Shown one piece after another: positions 45,539-55,088 of a stretch of DNA of 64,000 nucleotides. Both the position numbers and the translations under genes were made by a program. The notes beneath the pieces are model-generated. The model made no database searches, had not been told where the DNA came from, and saw only the letters and a program-made list of their open reading frames with translations. The first letter of the stretch is position 1. Every line of letters starts with the position of its first letter. Source of the DNA: Photorhabdus sp. CRCIA-P01 (GTDB lineage: Bacteria > Pseudomonadota > Gammaproteobacteria > Enterobacterales > Enterobacteriaceae); contig NZ_NMQR01000007.1 of NCBI RefSeq assembly GCF_003545805.1, positions 1-64,000 of the forward strand. The letters are read 5' to 3'.

Positions 45539-46417
45539 ATGGGTAAGTTAGCGTTAGCAGCCAAAATTACACATGTGCCATCCATGTATCTGTCTGAACT
45601 ACCGGGGAAGCATCACGGTTGCCGTCAGGCAGCTATTGATGGTCACAAAGAGATCAGTCGCCGTTGCCGTGAAATGGGTGTCGATACCATTATTGTGTTT
45701 GATACACACTGGCTGGTGAATAGTGCCTATCACATCAATTGTGCCGACCATTTCTCCGGCATTTATACCAGTAATGAGTTACCTCACTTCATCCGGGATA
45801 TGAGTTATGAATATGATGGCAATCCTGAATTGGGACAAATGATCGCAGAAGAGGCGCGCAATGTCGGCGTGCGCGCCCAAGCGCATGAAATCCCAAGCCT
45901 GAAACTGGAGTACGGCACGCTGGTACCCATGCGTTACATGAACAGTGACCGACATTTTAAAGTTATCTCGGTCTCCGCATTCTGTACTGTCCATGCTTTT
46001 GAAGACAGCCGTCGTCTTGGAGAGGCAATTCTGACAGCGATTGAGAAATATGATGGTACCGTTGCTGTACTCGCCAGCGGTTCCCTGTCTCACCGCTTTA
46101 TCGATGATCAACGCGCCGAAGAGGGCATGAACAGCTACACCCGAGAATTTGATGAACAGATGGATCATCGGGTGGTTCAGCTCTGGAAAGAGGGCAAATT
46201 CAAAGAGTTCTGCAAGATGCTGCCGGAATATGCGGATTATTGTTATGGCGAAGGCAATATGCACGACACGGTGATGCTATTAGGTCTACTCGGTTGGGAT
46301 AAATATGACGGTAAAGTGGAATTTCTGACTGAACTGTTTGCCAGCTCTGGTACCGGGCAAGTCAACGCCGTATTTCCACTACCTGATTACATCACCGATA
46401 AACCCGCGATCCCCTGA
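45539..46417 (+). CDS. hpaD: 3,4-Dihydroxyphenylacetate 2,3-dioxygenase (homoprotocatechuate dioxygenase)
   Basis: 292 residues of the class III extradiol dioxygenase (LigB) family, as in E. coli HpaD, not the cupin-type enzyme. The start MGKLALAAKITHVPSMYLSE contains the metal-binding His, and IIVFDTHWLVNS, EIPSLKLEYGTLVPMRYM and VLASGSLSHRFIDDQ follow. It opens the ring of homoprotocatechuate. An inverted-repeat-like GAATTCCGGTTC lies in the 64-bp gap before it; the ribosome binding site is TGAGGAT. Confidence 0.93.
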   Translation: MGKLALAAKITHVPSMYLSELPGKHHGCRQAAIDGHKEISRRCREMGVDTIIVFDTHWLVNSAYHINCADHFSGIYTSNELPHFIRDMSYEYDGNPELGQMIAEEARNVGVRAQAHEIPSLKLEYGTLVPMRYMNSDRHFKVISVSAFCTVHAFEDSRRLGEAILTAIEKYDGTVAVLASGSLSHRFIDDQRAEEGMNSYTREFDEQMDHRVVQLWKEGKFKEFCKMLPEYADYCYGEGNMHDTVMLLGLLGWDKYDGKVEFLTELFASSGTGQVNAVFPLPDYITDKPAIP

Positions 46418-46430
46418 TTAGGAGCAACCT

Positions 46431-46817
46431 ATGCCACATTTTTATGCTGAATGTACGGAAAACATTCGCGAACAAGCCAATTTGCCTGAGTTGTTTGCCA
46501 AAGTGAATCAGGCGCTGGCAGATACCGGCATTTTCCCATTAGGCGGCATACGCAGCCGTGCCATCTGGCTGGATACCTGGCAAATGGCCGACGGTAAACA
46601 AGATTATGCATTCGTCCATATGACACTAAAAATCGGCACGGGACGCAGCCTTGAAAGCCGTCAACAGGTTGGTGAGATACTGTTTCCCCTGATCAAACAA
46701 CATTTTGCCTCGCTGATGGCACAGCGTTACCTTGCCCTCTCTTTTACGATGGAAGAATTAGACCCGGTATTGAACTACAAACAAAACAACGTCCACGCTT
46801 TGTTTCGTAAGGAGTAG
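46431..46817 (+). CDS. hpaF: 5-Carboxymethyl-2-hydroxymuconate delta-isomerase
   Basis: 128 residues, the standard size. MPHFYAECTENIREQANLPE gives the N-terminal Pro catalytic residue of this tautomerase-fold isomerase. Further on, GIFPLGGIRSRAIWLDTWQM and the C-terminal SFTMEELDPVLNYKQNNVHA match the family. It converts the hydroxymuconate to the keto form. GGAGCAACC precedes the ATG. The next gene, a transporter, starts two bases after its stop codon. Confidence 0.93.
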   Translation: MPHFYAECTENIREQANLPELFAKVNQALADTGIFPLGGIRSRAIWLDTWQMADGKQDYAFVHMTLKIGTGRSLESRQQVGEILFPLIKQHFASLMAQRYLALSFTMEELDPVLNYKQNNVHALFRKE

Positions 46818-46819
46818 TG

Positions 46820-48049
46820 ATGCCGAAATCCTTTCATCAGCATCCTCCTCGTTGGTTGATCCCTTTATTAGGTGCGCTAGTGGCCTTCGGGCCTCTGTCG
46901 ATTGATATGTACCTGCCAGCCTTGCCGGAAATGGCAAGGCAATTACAGGCAACACAAGGGCAGATGCAACATACCTTGGGCGCATTTTTCGCCGGTTTCT
47001 GTATTGGCATGCTGTTATACGGCCCACTGAGCGACCATTTAGGGCGCAGAAAACTGCTGCTCAGCGGTATCGCCTTATTCGTCGTTGCCAGTGCGTTGTG
47101 TACCTTGGTGACACAAGTTGAACACCTGATTTTACTCCGCGCATTACAAGCATTTGGCAGTGGCGCCGCGGTGGTCATGGGCAGAGCTATCGCCCGTGAT
47201 ATCTATCGCCCACAGGAATTACCACGCGTGCTATCACTCATGACTTTAGTGACCATGATAGCGCCACTTATCGCCCCATTACTTGGTGGCTTACTGTTAA
47301 CCTATTTCAATTGGCAGGCCATATTTACGCTATTGGGTCTGTTCGGTTGTATCAGTGGGATATTATTACTATTTTTATTACCAGAAACGCTGCCCGCTCA
47401 GAGTAACAATGGAAAACTTATTACCGCTTTTAAAAATTACGGCAAGTTACTGACTGACGGCGAAGCTATGGCAACTATCGGTACATTGGCATTCACTTGT
47501 GCCGCCATGTTCGCATTTATCAGTGGTTCCCCTTTCGTCTATATCAACTATTTTCAGGTTCCGGCGAATTACTACGGCTTACTGTTCGCCTGTAATGCGC
47601 TAGGCATGATGGCAATCGTGCTGCTCAATGTCCGTTTACTAAAAATCTACGATCTTTCTCGTCTGTTATTTATCCAAACCAGTGCTCAATTACTGTTTGG
47701 CATCTTACTGGTTATCTTTTATCAGCAAAGTCTGACGGTGATCGTCATTTTGGTCGTACTGTTTATCTCGCTGGTTAATGCCATTGGTACTAACAGCCTC
47801 TCTTTATTACTTCAACATCGCGGTCAACTTGCCGGCAGCGCCAGCGCACTCGCTATTTCCGCACAATTCGCCATGGCAGCATTCGCCAGTGTCGCCGTCT
47901 CTTTACTACAAGATGAAACCCCTTTTGCCATGGCCCTTGTGATGGCAGTTTGCGCTGGATTGAGTTGGTTATGCCAGCAGCTAGCAACGTTCTACCAGCG
48001 AAAACCTCCCACACAAGTGTCTTCAGGAGAAAAAAATCATGACAAATAA
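46820..48049 (+). CDS. MFS exporter of the Bcr/CflA type, inserted in the hpa operon
   Basis: 409 residues, 12 predicted membrane helices. The opening (WLIPLLGALVAFGPLSIDMY, LPALPEMARQLQA) and the loop motif GPLSDHLGRRKLLLSG, with RALQAFGSGAAVVMGRAIA in helix 4, are those of Bcr/CflA drug-resistance transporters. The ATG at 46820 is chosen over GTG at 46817 because AGGAG is 5 bases upstream of it. It is not part of the E. coli hpa operon. It may export aromatic intermediates or related compounds, or be a passenger. It overlaps the next gene by 11 bp. Confidence 0.88.
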   Translation: MPKSFHQHPPRWLIPLLGALVAFGPLSIDMYLPALPEMARQLQATQGQMQHTLGAFFAGFCIGMLLYGPLSDHLGRRKLLLSGIALFVVASALCTLVTQVEHLILLRALQAFGSGAAVVMGRAIARDIYRPQELPRVLSLMTLVTMIAPLIAPLLGGLLLTYFNWQAIFTLLGLFGCISGILLLFLLPETLPAQSNNGKLITAFKNYGKLLTDGEAMATIGTLAFTCAAMFAFISGSPFVYINYFQVPANYYGLLFACNALGMMAIVLLNVRLLKIYDLSRLLFIQTSAQLLFGILLVIFYQQSLTVIVILVVLFISLVNAIGTNSLSLLLQHRGQLAGSASALAISAQFAMAAFASVAVSLLQDETPFAMALVMAVCAGLSWLCQQLATFYQRKPPTQVSSGEKNHDK

Positions 48050-49529
48050 TGTCAATAGAGAACTTAATGTAAATAGAGAATTACTGCGCCAACAAGCTTA
48101 TATCAACGGACAGTGGGTTGATGCCGACAACCAAGCCACTTTTAAGGTGACTAACCCGGCAAATGGTGAAGTTATTGCACACGTCAGTAATATGGGTGCG
48201 GCTGAAACAGAATGCGCAATTGCAGCCGCTCAACAAGCCCTGCCTGCCTGGAGAGCAATGACAGCCAAGCAACGCAGCCAGATCCTGCAACGTTGGTTTC
48301 AGTTAATGATGGCAAATCAACAAGCACTGGCTGAATTGCTAAGCCGGGAGCAAGGGAAATCGCAAGCCGAAGCCATGGGCGAGATCGCTTATGGCGCCAG
48401 CTTCATCGAATGGTTTGCGGAAGAGGGTAAACGCACCTACGGTGAAACTATCCCAAGCCCGATGCCAGGCCGACGGATCGTCACGATCAAACAACCTATT
48501 GGCGTTGTGGCGGCCATCACACCGTGGAACTTCCCCAACGCCATGATCACCCGCAAGGTTGGCCCTGCTCTGGCCGCGGGCTGCACGGTGATCCTAAAAC
48601 CCGCCTCAGAAACCCCGCTTTCCGCTCTGGCTCTGGCGGCACTAGCGGAACAAGCCGGCATTCCTGCTGGCGTATTCAATGTGGTGACCGGAGTTGATGC
48701 GAAAGCCATCGGCGGGGTTATGACCCAAAGCCCGATTGTTCGCAAACTCTCTTTTACCGGTTCAACCCGTGTCGGCAAGCTATTGATGGCACAAAGTGCC
48801 GACACCGTGAAAAAGCTATCGCTGGAATTAGGCGGCAATGCGCCATTTATCGTTTTTGATGATGCTGATATCGATGCCGCTGTACAGGGGGCGTTGATAG
48901 CTAAATTCCGCAACAGCGGTCAAACCTGTGTTTGCGCTAACCGAATTTTGGTGCAGGAATCCATTTATGACACCTTTGCCGAACGTCTGGAGCAAGCCGT
49001 TAATCGGTTGCAGGTTGGCCCGGCCTGCGATACCAAATCACAACAAGGCCCACTGATTAATCAAGCCGCCGTTGATAAAGTGCAGGAACATATCAGTGAT
49101 GCCACTTCCCGTGGCGCACGCATCTTGGCAGGGGGTAAACCACACGCTCTGGGCGGTTTGTTCTTCGAACCTACCGTATTGGCTGATGTCAATGAATCCA
49201 TGCTTATCTCCCAAGAAGAAACATTCGGGCCTATTGCACCACTCTTCAAATTCCGTGATGAAGCAGAAGCCATTCATCTGGCAAATAATACTGAATTTGG
49301 TCTGGCGGCTTATTTTTATTCCCGCGATATCGGCCGGATCTACCGTGTGGCGGAAGCGCTGGAAAGCGGCATGGTCGGGATCAATGAAGGTTTGATTTCT
49401 AATGAAGCAGCGCCATTCGGCGGCATTAAACAGTCGGGACTGGGACGTGAGGGTTCACGTTACGGCATCGAAGATTATCTGGAAGTGAAATACCTCTGCT
49501 TTGGTGGCATAGAAGACACAGGAGTTTAA
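48039..49529 (+). CDS. Succinate-semialdehyde dehydrogenase (GabD type), in the hpa operon
   Basis: 496 residues. GabD-like signatures are EWFAEEGKRTYGETIPSPMP, VAAITPWNFPNAMITRKVGP, LELGGNAPFIVFDDADIDAA and the catalytic Cys in KFRNSGQTCVCANRIL. The hpa pathway ends in succinate semialdehyde and pyruvate, so this enzyme would complete it by making succinate, a step usually left to gabD or sad elsewhere in the genome. A second, independent ALDH next to hpaE, and not a copy of it. Confidence 0.9.
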   Translation: MTNNVNRELNVNRELLRQQAYINGQWVDADNQATFKVTNPANGEVIAHVSNMGAAETECAIAAAQQALPAWRAMTAKQRSQILQRWFQLMMANQQALAELLSREQGKSQAEAMGEIAYGASFIEWFAEEGKRTYGETIPSPMPGRRIVTIKQPIGVVAAITPWNFPNAMITRKVGPALAAGCTVILKPASETPLSALALAALAEQAGIPAGVFNVVTGVDAKAIGGVMTQSPIVRKLSFTGSTRVGKLLMAQSADTVKKLSLELGGNAPFIVFDDADIDAAVQGALIAKFRNSGQTCVCANRILVQESIYDTFAERLEQAVNRLQVGPACDTKSQQGPLINQAAVDKVQEHISDATSRGARILAGGKPHALGGLFFEPTVLADVNESMLISQEETFGPIAPLFKFRDEAEAIHLANNTEFGLAAYFYSRDIGRIYRVAEALESGMVGINEGLISNEAAPFGGIKQSGLGREGSRYGIEDYLEVKYLCFGGIEDTGV

Positions 49530-49533
49530 CCGC

Positions 49534-50337
49534 ATGTTACAGAAAGAAGTCGTATCACAGGTTGCACATCGTCTGCATCAGGCAGAAAAAAGCCGCGAAC
49601 AAATACGCCAAATCTCATTGGATTACCCTGAAATCACCATTGATGATGCTTATGCCATTCAGCGTCACTGGGTGGAGTTGAAAATTGCCGAAGGTCGCGT
49701 ACTCAAAGGCCATAAAATTGGTTTGACCTCAAAGGCCATGCAAGCCAGTTCACAAATCAGTGAGCCGGACTATGGCGCTCTGCTGGACGATATGTTTTTC
49801 CCTGATGGCAGTGATATTCCATGCGATCGCTTTATTGTGCCTCGTATTGAGGTCGAACTGGCATTCATTCTGGCAAAACCTTTGCGGGGCCCGAACTGCA
49901 CACTGTTTGATGTTTACAATGCAACCGATTATGTCATTCCAGCATTGGAATTGATCGACGCCCGTTGCCATAACATCGATCCGGAAACCAAACGTCCACG
50001 CAAAGTGTTCGATACGATTTCTGACAATGCCGCCAACGGTGGCGTCATCATGGGCGGCCGGCCAATTAAACCCGACGAGTTTGATCTGCGCTGGATCAGC
50101 GCCCTGCTCTATCGCAATGGCGTGATTGAAGAATCTGGTGTCGCGGCTGCGGTACTTAATCATCCGGCTAACGGTGTCGCATGGTTGGCAAACAAACTGG
50201 CTCCACATGGTGTTCAGCTTGAAGCGGGACAAATCATTCTCAGTGGATCGTTTACCCGCCCGGTTCCAGCAAATAAAGGGGATACCTTCCATGTGGATTA
50301 CGGCCCCATCGGCGCTATCAGTTGCCGTTTTGTTTAA
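49534..50337 (+). CDS. hpaH: 2-Oxo-hept-4-ene-1,7-dioate hydratase
   Basis: 267 residues, the usual length. Typical of the hydratase/decarboxylase family: [20 protein letters not shown], metal-site region [20 protein letters not shown], and [20 protein letters not shown] with [18 protein letters not shown] at the C-terminus. It adds water to give 4-hydroxy-2-oxoheptanedioate. It follows the GabD-like gene by 4 bases and is directly followed by hpaI. Confidence 0.94.
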   Translation: MLQKEVVSQVAHRLHQAEKSREQIRQISLDYPEITIDDAYAIQRHWVELKIAEGRVLKGHKIGLTSKAMQASSQISEPDYGALLDDMFFPDGSDIPCDRFIVPRIEVELAFILAKPLRGPNCTLFDVYNATDYVIPALELIDARCHNIDPETKRPRKVFDTISDNAANGGVIMGGRPIKPDEFDLRWISALLYRNGVIEESGVAAAVLNHPANGVAWLANKLAPHGVQLEAGQIILSGSFTRPVPANKGDTFHVDYGPIGAISCRFV

Positions 50338-50348
50338 AGAGGAAAAAT

Positions 50349-51155
50349 ATGGATCGGTTAACCAATAAATTTAAACAGGCATTAAAAGCAGGTCAGCCAC
50401 AAATCGGCCTATGGTTGGGGCTTTGTAGCCCCTACAGTGCTGAATTAGTGGCCGGAGCCGGGTTCGACTGGCTACTTATTGATGGCGAACATGCACCGAA
50501 CGATGTTCAGACGATTCTAAGCCAGTTGCAAGCCATTGCCCCTTATCCAAGCCATCCCATTGTGCGTCCGCCCTGGAATGATCTGGTCATCATTAAACAA
50601 CTACTGGATATCGGCGCCCAAACGTTATTAATCCCCATGATACAAAACGCCGAGCAGGCTTACGAAGCGGTTCGCGCAACCCGTTATCCACCGGCGGGTA
50701 TCCGTGGCGTAGGTAGCGCTCTGGCAAGAGCTTCCCACTGGAACAGAATTCCTGATTATCCGCACCGCGCCAACGATGAAATCTGCGTTCTGGTTCAGGT
50801 AGAAACCCGTGAAGCACTCCGTAACCTGCCGGAGATCCTCAAAGTAGACGGTGTAGATGGTGTCTTTATCGGTCCGGCGGATCTGAGTTCCGATATGGGC
50901 TTTACCAATAATCCGCAACATCCTGAAGTGAAAGCCGCAATTGAGCAAGCCATCGCCCAAATCAAAGCGGCGGGTAAAGCGCCGGGCATTCTGATGTCCG
51001 CACCCAATGTTGCCGAGCATTACCTGAAACTCGGCGCCCTATTCGTGGCGGTTGGTATTGATACAACTTTATTGGCTCGGACAGCGGAAGCGCTGGCGGC
51101 ACGATTTATCTCGGATAAAGAGCCGCCGGCAGCACCTTCATCCGGTGTTTATTAA
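50349..51155 (+). CDS. hpaI: 4-Hydroxy-2-oxoheptanedioate aldolase
   Basis: About 268 residues from the ATG at 50349, which has AGAGGAAAA upstream; a longer frame starting at 50322 within hpaH is rejected. Class II aldolase of the HpcH/HpaI family: [31 protein letters not shown] (conserved Glu-His), [10 protein letters not shown] and [13 protein letters not shown] with metal and substrate residues. It cleaves the substrate to pyruvate and succinate semialdehyde. Confidence 0.95.
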   Translation: MDRLTNKFKQALKAGQPQIGLWLGLCSPYSAELVAGAGFDWLLIDGEHAPNDVQTILSQLQAIAPYPSHPIVRPPWNDLVIIKQLLDIGAQTLLIPMIQNAEQAYEAVRATRYPPAGIRGVGSALARASHWNRIPDYPHRANDEICVLVQVETREALRNLPEILKVDGVDGVFIGPADLSSDMGFTNNPQHPEVKAAIEQAIAQIKAAGKAPGILMSAPNVAEHYLKLGALFVAVGIDTTLLARTAEALAARFISDKEPPAAPSSGVY

Positions 51156-51246
51156 TCTCAGCAATCACAGTATTAACAACCGATTTACTCAACCAGCTTT
51201 TAATTTCCTAAACAACGTAATACACATAAAACAGTAATTAAGGAAA

Positions 51247-52629
51247 ATGATAATGAGCGATTCATCAACTGCCGTGCAACAGCCGGATCTTCCGGCTGGT
51301 CAACATAAACCGCTAACGGCACGACAGCAATCCGTCATTAACAAGTTATTCCGTCGCCTGATTATTTTCCTGTTCGTCTTATTTGTATTTTCGTTTCTGG
51401 ATCGAATTAATATCGGGTTTGCCGGCCTGACAATGGGTAAAGATCTTGGACTGAACGCAACCATGTTCGGTCTGGCGGCAACGCTGTTCTATGCCACTTA
51501 TGTCATCTTCGGTATTCCTAGCAATATCATGCTTAGCATTGTCGGCGCGCGACGCTGGATAGCCGCGATTATGGTGCTCTGGGGGATCGCCTCCACGGCC
51601 ACCATGTTCGCCACCGGACCAACCAGTCTGTATATCTTGCGTATGCTGGTCGGTATCGCCGAAGCAGGTTTCGTGCCGGGTATCCTGTTGTATCTGACTT
51701 ACTGGTTTCCAGCTTACTATCGCGCCCGCGCCAATGCGCTGTTTATGGTGGCAATGCCGGTGACGATGGCGTTTGGTTCTCTGGCTTCCGGTTATATTCT
51801 GGAAATGGATGGCCTCCTAAACCTTCACGGCTGGCAGTGGTTATTCCTGCTGGAAGGTTTTCCTTCGGTATTATTGGGAATTGTCGTTTGGTTCTACCTT
51901 GATGATTCACCCAAACGCGCTAACTGGCTGACAGACGAAGACAAAAAATGCTTACAAGAGATGATCGATAACGACCAGCCTGCTCTGGTTCAACCAGCCA
52001 GCTCACCAACTTATCAGGCAATGCAAAAACGCAGTATATGGCATGAGATTTTCGCACCGATCATGCTGATGTATACCCTGGCCTACTTCTGTCTAACCAA
52101 TACCCTGAGTGCGATTAATATCTGGACGCCACAGATTGTGCAAAGCTTCAATCAGGGCAGCAGTAACATCATGATCGGCATTCTGACCGCGATTCCTCAG
52201 TTTTGTACCATCATCGGGATGGTTTACTGGAGTCGCCGTTCAGACCGGTTACAAGAACGTAAAATGCATACGGCCCTACCCTATCTGTTCGCCGCCGTGG
52301 GCTGGGTATTGACCTCATTAACCAACCACAGTGTCATTCAGCTTATTGGGATTATTATGGCTTCAACCGGTTCATTTACCGCAATGGCGGTCTTCTGGAC
52401 AACGCCGGATCAAGCTATCAGCTTACGCGCGAGAGCAATCGGCATTGCAGTTATTAGCGCGACAGGTAACATAGGTTCAGCACTTAGCCCGTTATTAATC
52501 GGTTGGCTGAAAGATCAGACAGGGAGCTTTAATACGGGTCTCTATTTCGTTGCCGGATTGCTGGTCATTGGCGCAGCCATTATCTGGCTGATCCCAATGA
52601 CACACGCCAGACAGAGAACAGCGCCGTAA
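51247..52629 (+). CDS. hpaX: 4-Hydroxyphenylacetate permease (MFS)
   Basis: 460 residues of the anion:cation symporter branch of the MFS. Motifs include FVFSFLDRINIGFAGLTMGK in helix 1, VGARRWIAAIMVLWGIAST and RMLVGIAEAGFVPGILLYLT, the signature of this branch, with 12 helices. Two start codons are possible (51247 and 51253) behind AAGGAAAA. The order hpaI-hpaX-hpaA is the same as in E. coli. There is a 91-bp gap before it, so it may have its own promoter. Confidence 0.92.
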   Translation: MIMSDSSTAVQQPDLPAGQHKPLTARQQSVINKLFRRLIIFLFVLFVFSFLDRINIGFAGLTMGKDLGLNATMFGLAATLFYATYVIFGIPSNIMLSIVGARRWIAAIMVLWGIASTATMFATGPTSLYILRMLVGIAEAGFVPGILLYLTYWFPAYYRARANALFMVAMPVTMAFGSLASGYILEMDGLLNLHGWQWLFLLEGFPSVLLGIVVWFYLDDSPKRANWLTDEDKKCLQEMIDNDQPALVQPASSPTYQAMQKRSIWHEIFAPIMLMYTLAYFCLTNTLSAINIWTPQIVQSFNQGSSNIMIGILTAIPQFCTIIGMVYWSRRSDRLQERKMHTALPYLFAAVGWVLTSLTNHSVIQLIGIIMASTGSFTAMAVFWTTPDQAISLRARAIGIAVISATGNIGSALSPLLIGWLKDQTGSFNTGLYFVAGLLVIGAAIIWLIPMTHARQRTAP

Positions 52630-52654
52630 TTTTCAATAAAAAGGAAAAACCATC

Positions 52655-53545
52655 ATGGCTGAGTCTATCATTGCCAATATTGATATCAGCAAGGATTATG
52701 ATGAAACCCAAGGCACCGATGATGTGCATTATCAGACCTTTGGTCGGATGGCGGCATTTTTCGGTCGTAATATGCAAGCTCATCGTCACGATGGTTTCTT
52801 CCAACTCCATTTTTTGATCACCGGCCATATTGAATTACAATTGGATGCTCAACACTATTCTGTACAGGCACCGCTGTTTATCCTGACTCCGCCCTCCGTT
52901 CCTCACGCTTTTTTCACTCAAGATGATAGTGACGGATATGTCCTTACCGTACGGCAAGATCTGATATTACCGTTATTAGAATCACTCTATCCAGCTAATA
53001 AAGATATTCTTAATATTCCGGCTATTTGCTTATCCGTCGCCGATAAACCGGAAGAACTTGCCGCTTTTAATCACTATTGGGCGTTAATCGCCCGCGAATC
53101 ATCTAATAACTTTATTGGTCGAGAGCAATCGCTGACATTCCTGGCACAAGCCATATTTACCCTGTTATTGCGCAATATTCCTCTTGATGATCACCCGATT
53201 AATGGCGTGCGAGGAGAAATTAAATTGTTTCAGCGCTTTAACCAATTAATAGACAATCATTATCATCATCATCTTTCCGTACCGGAATATGCTCATAAGT
53301 TAGATATTACAGAATCGCGGTTAAAAGATATGTGCCGTCGGTTTACCAATCGTCCCCCGAAACGACTCATCTTCGACCGTCAACTGCGTGAAGCCAAACG
53401 GCTATTATTATTCAGTGATTGCCCAGTATTCGAGGTTGCTTATCAGCTCGGATTTAAAGATCCAGCCTATTTTGCCCGTTTCTTTAATCGATTAGTTGGC
53501 TACTCGCCTAGTCATTGGCGAGAAAAAAATATTCACGAAAAATAA
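52655..53545 (+). CDS. hpaA: AraC-family regulator HpaA
   Basis: 296 residues: an N-terminal cupin-like sensing domain (MQAHRHDGFFQLHFLITGHI, then PPSVPHAFFTQDDSDGYVLT) and a C-terminal AraC double helix-turn-helix (HLSVPEYAHKLDITESRLKD, VFEVAYQLGFKDPAYFARFF, GYSPSHWREKN). In E. coli HpaA activates the hydroxylase genes hpaBC that lie directly downstream. Here those genes are not present after it, so its target must be elsewhere or it may act on hpaX. Confidence 0.92.
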   Translation: MAESIIANIDISKDYDETQGTDDVHYQTFGRMAAFFGRNMQAHRHDGFFQLHFLITGHIELQLDAQHYSVQAPLFILTPPSVPHAFFTQDDSDGYVLTVRQDLILPLLESLYPANKDILNIPAICLSVADKPEELAAFNHYWALIARESSNNFIGREQSLTFLAQAIFTLLLRNIPLDDHPINGVRGEIKLFQRFNQLIDNHYHHHLSVPEYAHKLDITESRLKDMCRRFTNRPPKRLIFDRQLREAKRLLLFSDCPVFEVAYQLGFKDPAYFARFFNRLVGYSPSHWREKNIHEK

Positions 53546-53854
53546 ATATCCATGCTAATTATACCAAACCCGGCATTTTATTCTGCTTATTCAGCAAACC
53601 TCGTGCTATTAATTCGTGCTAAACTTACTCGTTTTTATTACAAAATCTCTTCCAAGAATTAAAATTCTGAATATACTGAGACTCTGTAACTCACTGGAGC
53701 TTTTTGAAGGATAAATGATGGCAACCGGAGTGCCGATATAAATAAATTTAAGAAAAGGAAACACAACATATGCAAAATCCTTACTATATGGCAGGTGAAT
53801 TCGGATTCCCACTTTTTGATGTCATAGACTTCATATAATCACGAGAATTTCAGA
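53546..53854. other. Interval after hpaA without a supported gene
   Basis: About 310 bp. A 22-codon frame at 53770-53838 (MQNPYYMAGEFGFPLFDVID) has GGAAA upstream but is too short to judge, and looks like the remainder of a longer gene. This is where hpaBC would lie in E. coli; no trace of them is visible. Confidence 0.35.
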
Positions 53855-54166
53855 ATGAGCAAATCAGCCATAGTTTTAAATATCACTTATGCTATCTTTT
53901 GTGCGTTATTTATATATATGATGTCATACTTAGAAGAAGAGCATTATATCGGTGGTCAGGATATAGATAATCTCTGTACTGTTTACAGAGAGCTGATAGA
54001 TGATAATCGTGATGTATTTGCTCCAACATGTTTACTGATTATGTCTCCCTTACTTTATGCAACCGTGAAGAAAAAATTCAAATCCTTTTCTCTTAATGCC
54101 ATTACATTCGCTTTACTGGGATACTGGATATGGCGTTTTTTCCTCAGATTAATAGTATGCGTTTAG
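53855..54166 (+). CDS. Small inner-membrane protein (possibly DUF2645/YjeO-like)
   Basis: 103 residues with a first membrane helix (IVLNITYAIFCALFIYMMSY), a polar loop rich in acidic residues (LEEEHYIGGQDIDNLCTVYR), a second helix (FAPTCLLIMSPLLYATVKK) and a third near the C-terminus (AITFALLGYWIWRFFLRLIV). Length and shape recall the DUF2645 family, which includes E. coli YjeO, but I cannot confirm it. A hairpin closes the gene. No function is known. Confidence 0.6.
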   Translation: MSKSAIVLNITYAIFCALFIYMMSYLEEEHYIGGQDIDNLCTVYRELIDDNRDVFAPTCLLIMSPLLYATVKKKFKSFSLNAITFALLGYWIWRFFLRLIVCV

Positions 54167-54180
54167 AATAATTTCAAACA

Positions 54181-54211
54181 TTCAGGTAACAACCTCCGGG
54201 TGTTACCTGAA
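54181..54211 (+). terminator. Hairpin after the small membrane protein gene
   Basis: TTCAGGTAACA (54181-54191) pairs perfectly with TGTTACCTGAA (54201-54211) around ACCTCCGGG. The T-run is weak, so it may slow or terminate transcription. Confidence 0.55.
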
Positions 54212-54429
54212 TATCAACTCACGCTATGCGATTGTCACAAATACGACACCTGAATAGTTCAGATTTTTCAGTTCCTCTTAATACTTTGATGCCATATTTT
54301 TAAGTATTCTGTTTTTATAATATTTTATCCCTCTTACAAATGTAAATTATATTAAATTTATAAATTTTTGATTGCTTTTTGCACACACCCTACAACAGGA
54401 TAAAAAAGCGCATTAAAGGAGCAACCAGT

Positions 54430-54909
54430 ATGGCAAATATCATTTATCTAACATTGAAAGGCAAAAAACAGGGGCTGATCTCCGCTGGCTGCGGCTCCTT
54501 AAACTCCATAGGAAATAATTACCAACACGGCCATGAGAATGAGGTTTTCATTTACTCTCTTCAACATTTAATGACGAGGGAACAACACGTATCCCATCAT
54601 CCGGTTATGGTAATAAAACCCATCGATAAATCTTCGCCTTTACTAGCGCGAAGCTTCGATGAAAATGAAGAACTGGAATGCCTGTTTGAAAATTATCGAA
54701 CATCACTAACCGGCGGATTAGAAAAAAATTATTCCATCAGGCTAGGCCACGCCTTTATCTCCAGCATAAAATGCAACCTTCCGCATTCCAGAGATAATAA
54801 TGCCGGCGTACCACAAGAAATTATCTGTTTCACTTATAAAAATATCACGAGGAACAATCTGGCCTGCTCAACCAGTTCTTATAGCTTCTGGGATGACAGG
54901 ATTTATTGA
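54430..54909 (+). CDS. hcp: Hcp-family T6SS tube protein (CtsH1-like)
   Basis: 159 residues from the ATG at 54430, which has AAAGGAG upstream; the frame is open back to 54379, but the protein clearly begins MANIIYLTLKGKKQGLISAG. The family pattern NSIGNNYQHGHENEVFIYSL, HLMTREQHVSHHPVMVIKPI and NITRNNLACSTSSYSFWDDR is that of the Hcp proteins found as stand-alone genes with attached effectors in enterobacteria. Hcp forms the inner tube of the type VI secretion system and carries effectors. No structural T6SS genes are in the window. An effector stump and immunity genes follow. Confidence 0.9.
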   Translation: MANIIYLTLKGKKQGLISAGCGSLNSIGNNYQHGHENEVFIYSLQHLMTREQHVSHHPVMVIKPIDKSSPLLARSFDENEELECLFENYRTSLTGGLEKNYSIRLGHAFISSIKCNLPHSRDNNAGVPQEIICFTYKNITRNNLACSTSSYSFWDDRIY

Positions 54910-54911
54910 CG

Positions 54912-55043
54912 ATGAATAATGTCACTTATTTAACTGATACCCCTGTTGATTCAAAATCTGAGAATGGGTTACGAATTGTTTTATCACCTGTGCAACTTGC
55001 AGCGATCTTGTCGGATATTAGGATTTACAGAGACAAAATTTAA
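54912..55043 (+). pseudogene. N-terminal stump of an Hcp-linked effector gene
   Basis: 43 codons beginning MNNVTYLTDTPVDSKSENGL and RIVLSPVQLAAILSD, then RIYRDKI and a stop at 55043. The opening is that of large effector proteins encoded just after hcp genes in related bacteria, where the sequence continues into a hydrophobic segment. Here it breaks off after about 35 residues. It starts 3 bases after the hcp stop codon. Most likely the effector body was deleted, joining the stump to the immunity genes. A functional micro-protein cannot be excluded. Confidence 0.6.
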
Positions 55044-55088
55044 AAGACTAAGACTATACACTCTAACATATAAAAAGGTTTAATTAAA

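Noticed and set aside
45097-45585. Long antisense frames over the hpa genes
   Set aside because: They mirror the codon structure of the true genes in GC-richer DNA and have no motifs or start signals.
53609-53812. 67-codon minus-strand frame after hpaA
   Set aside because: AT-rich, no start signals, and it overlaps other weak frames; most likely chance.
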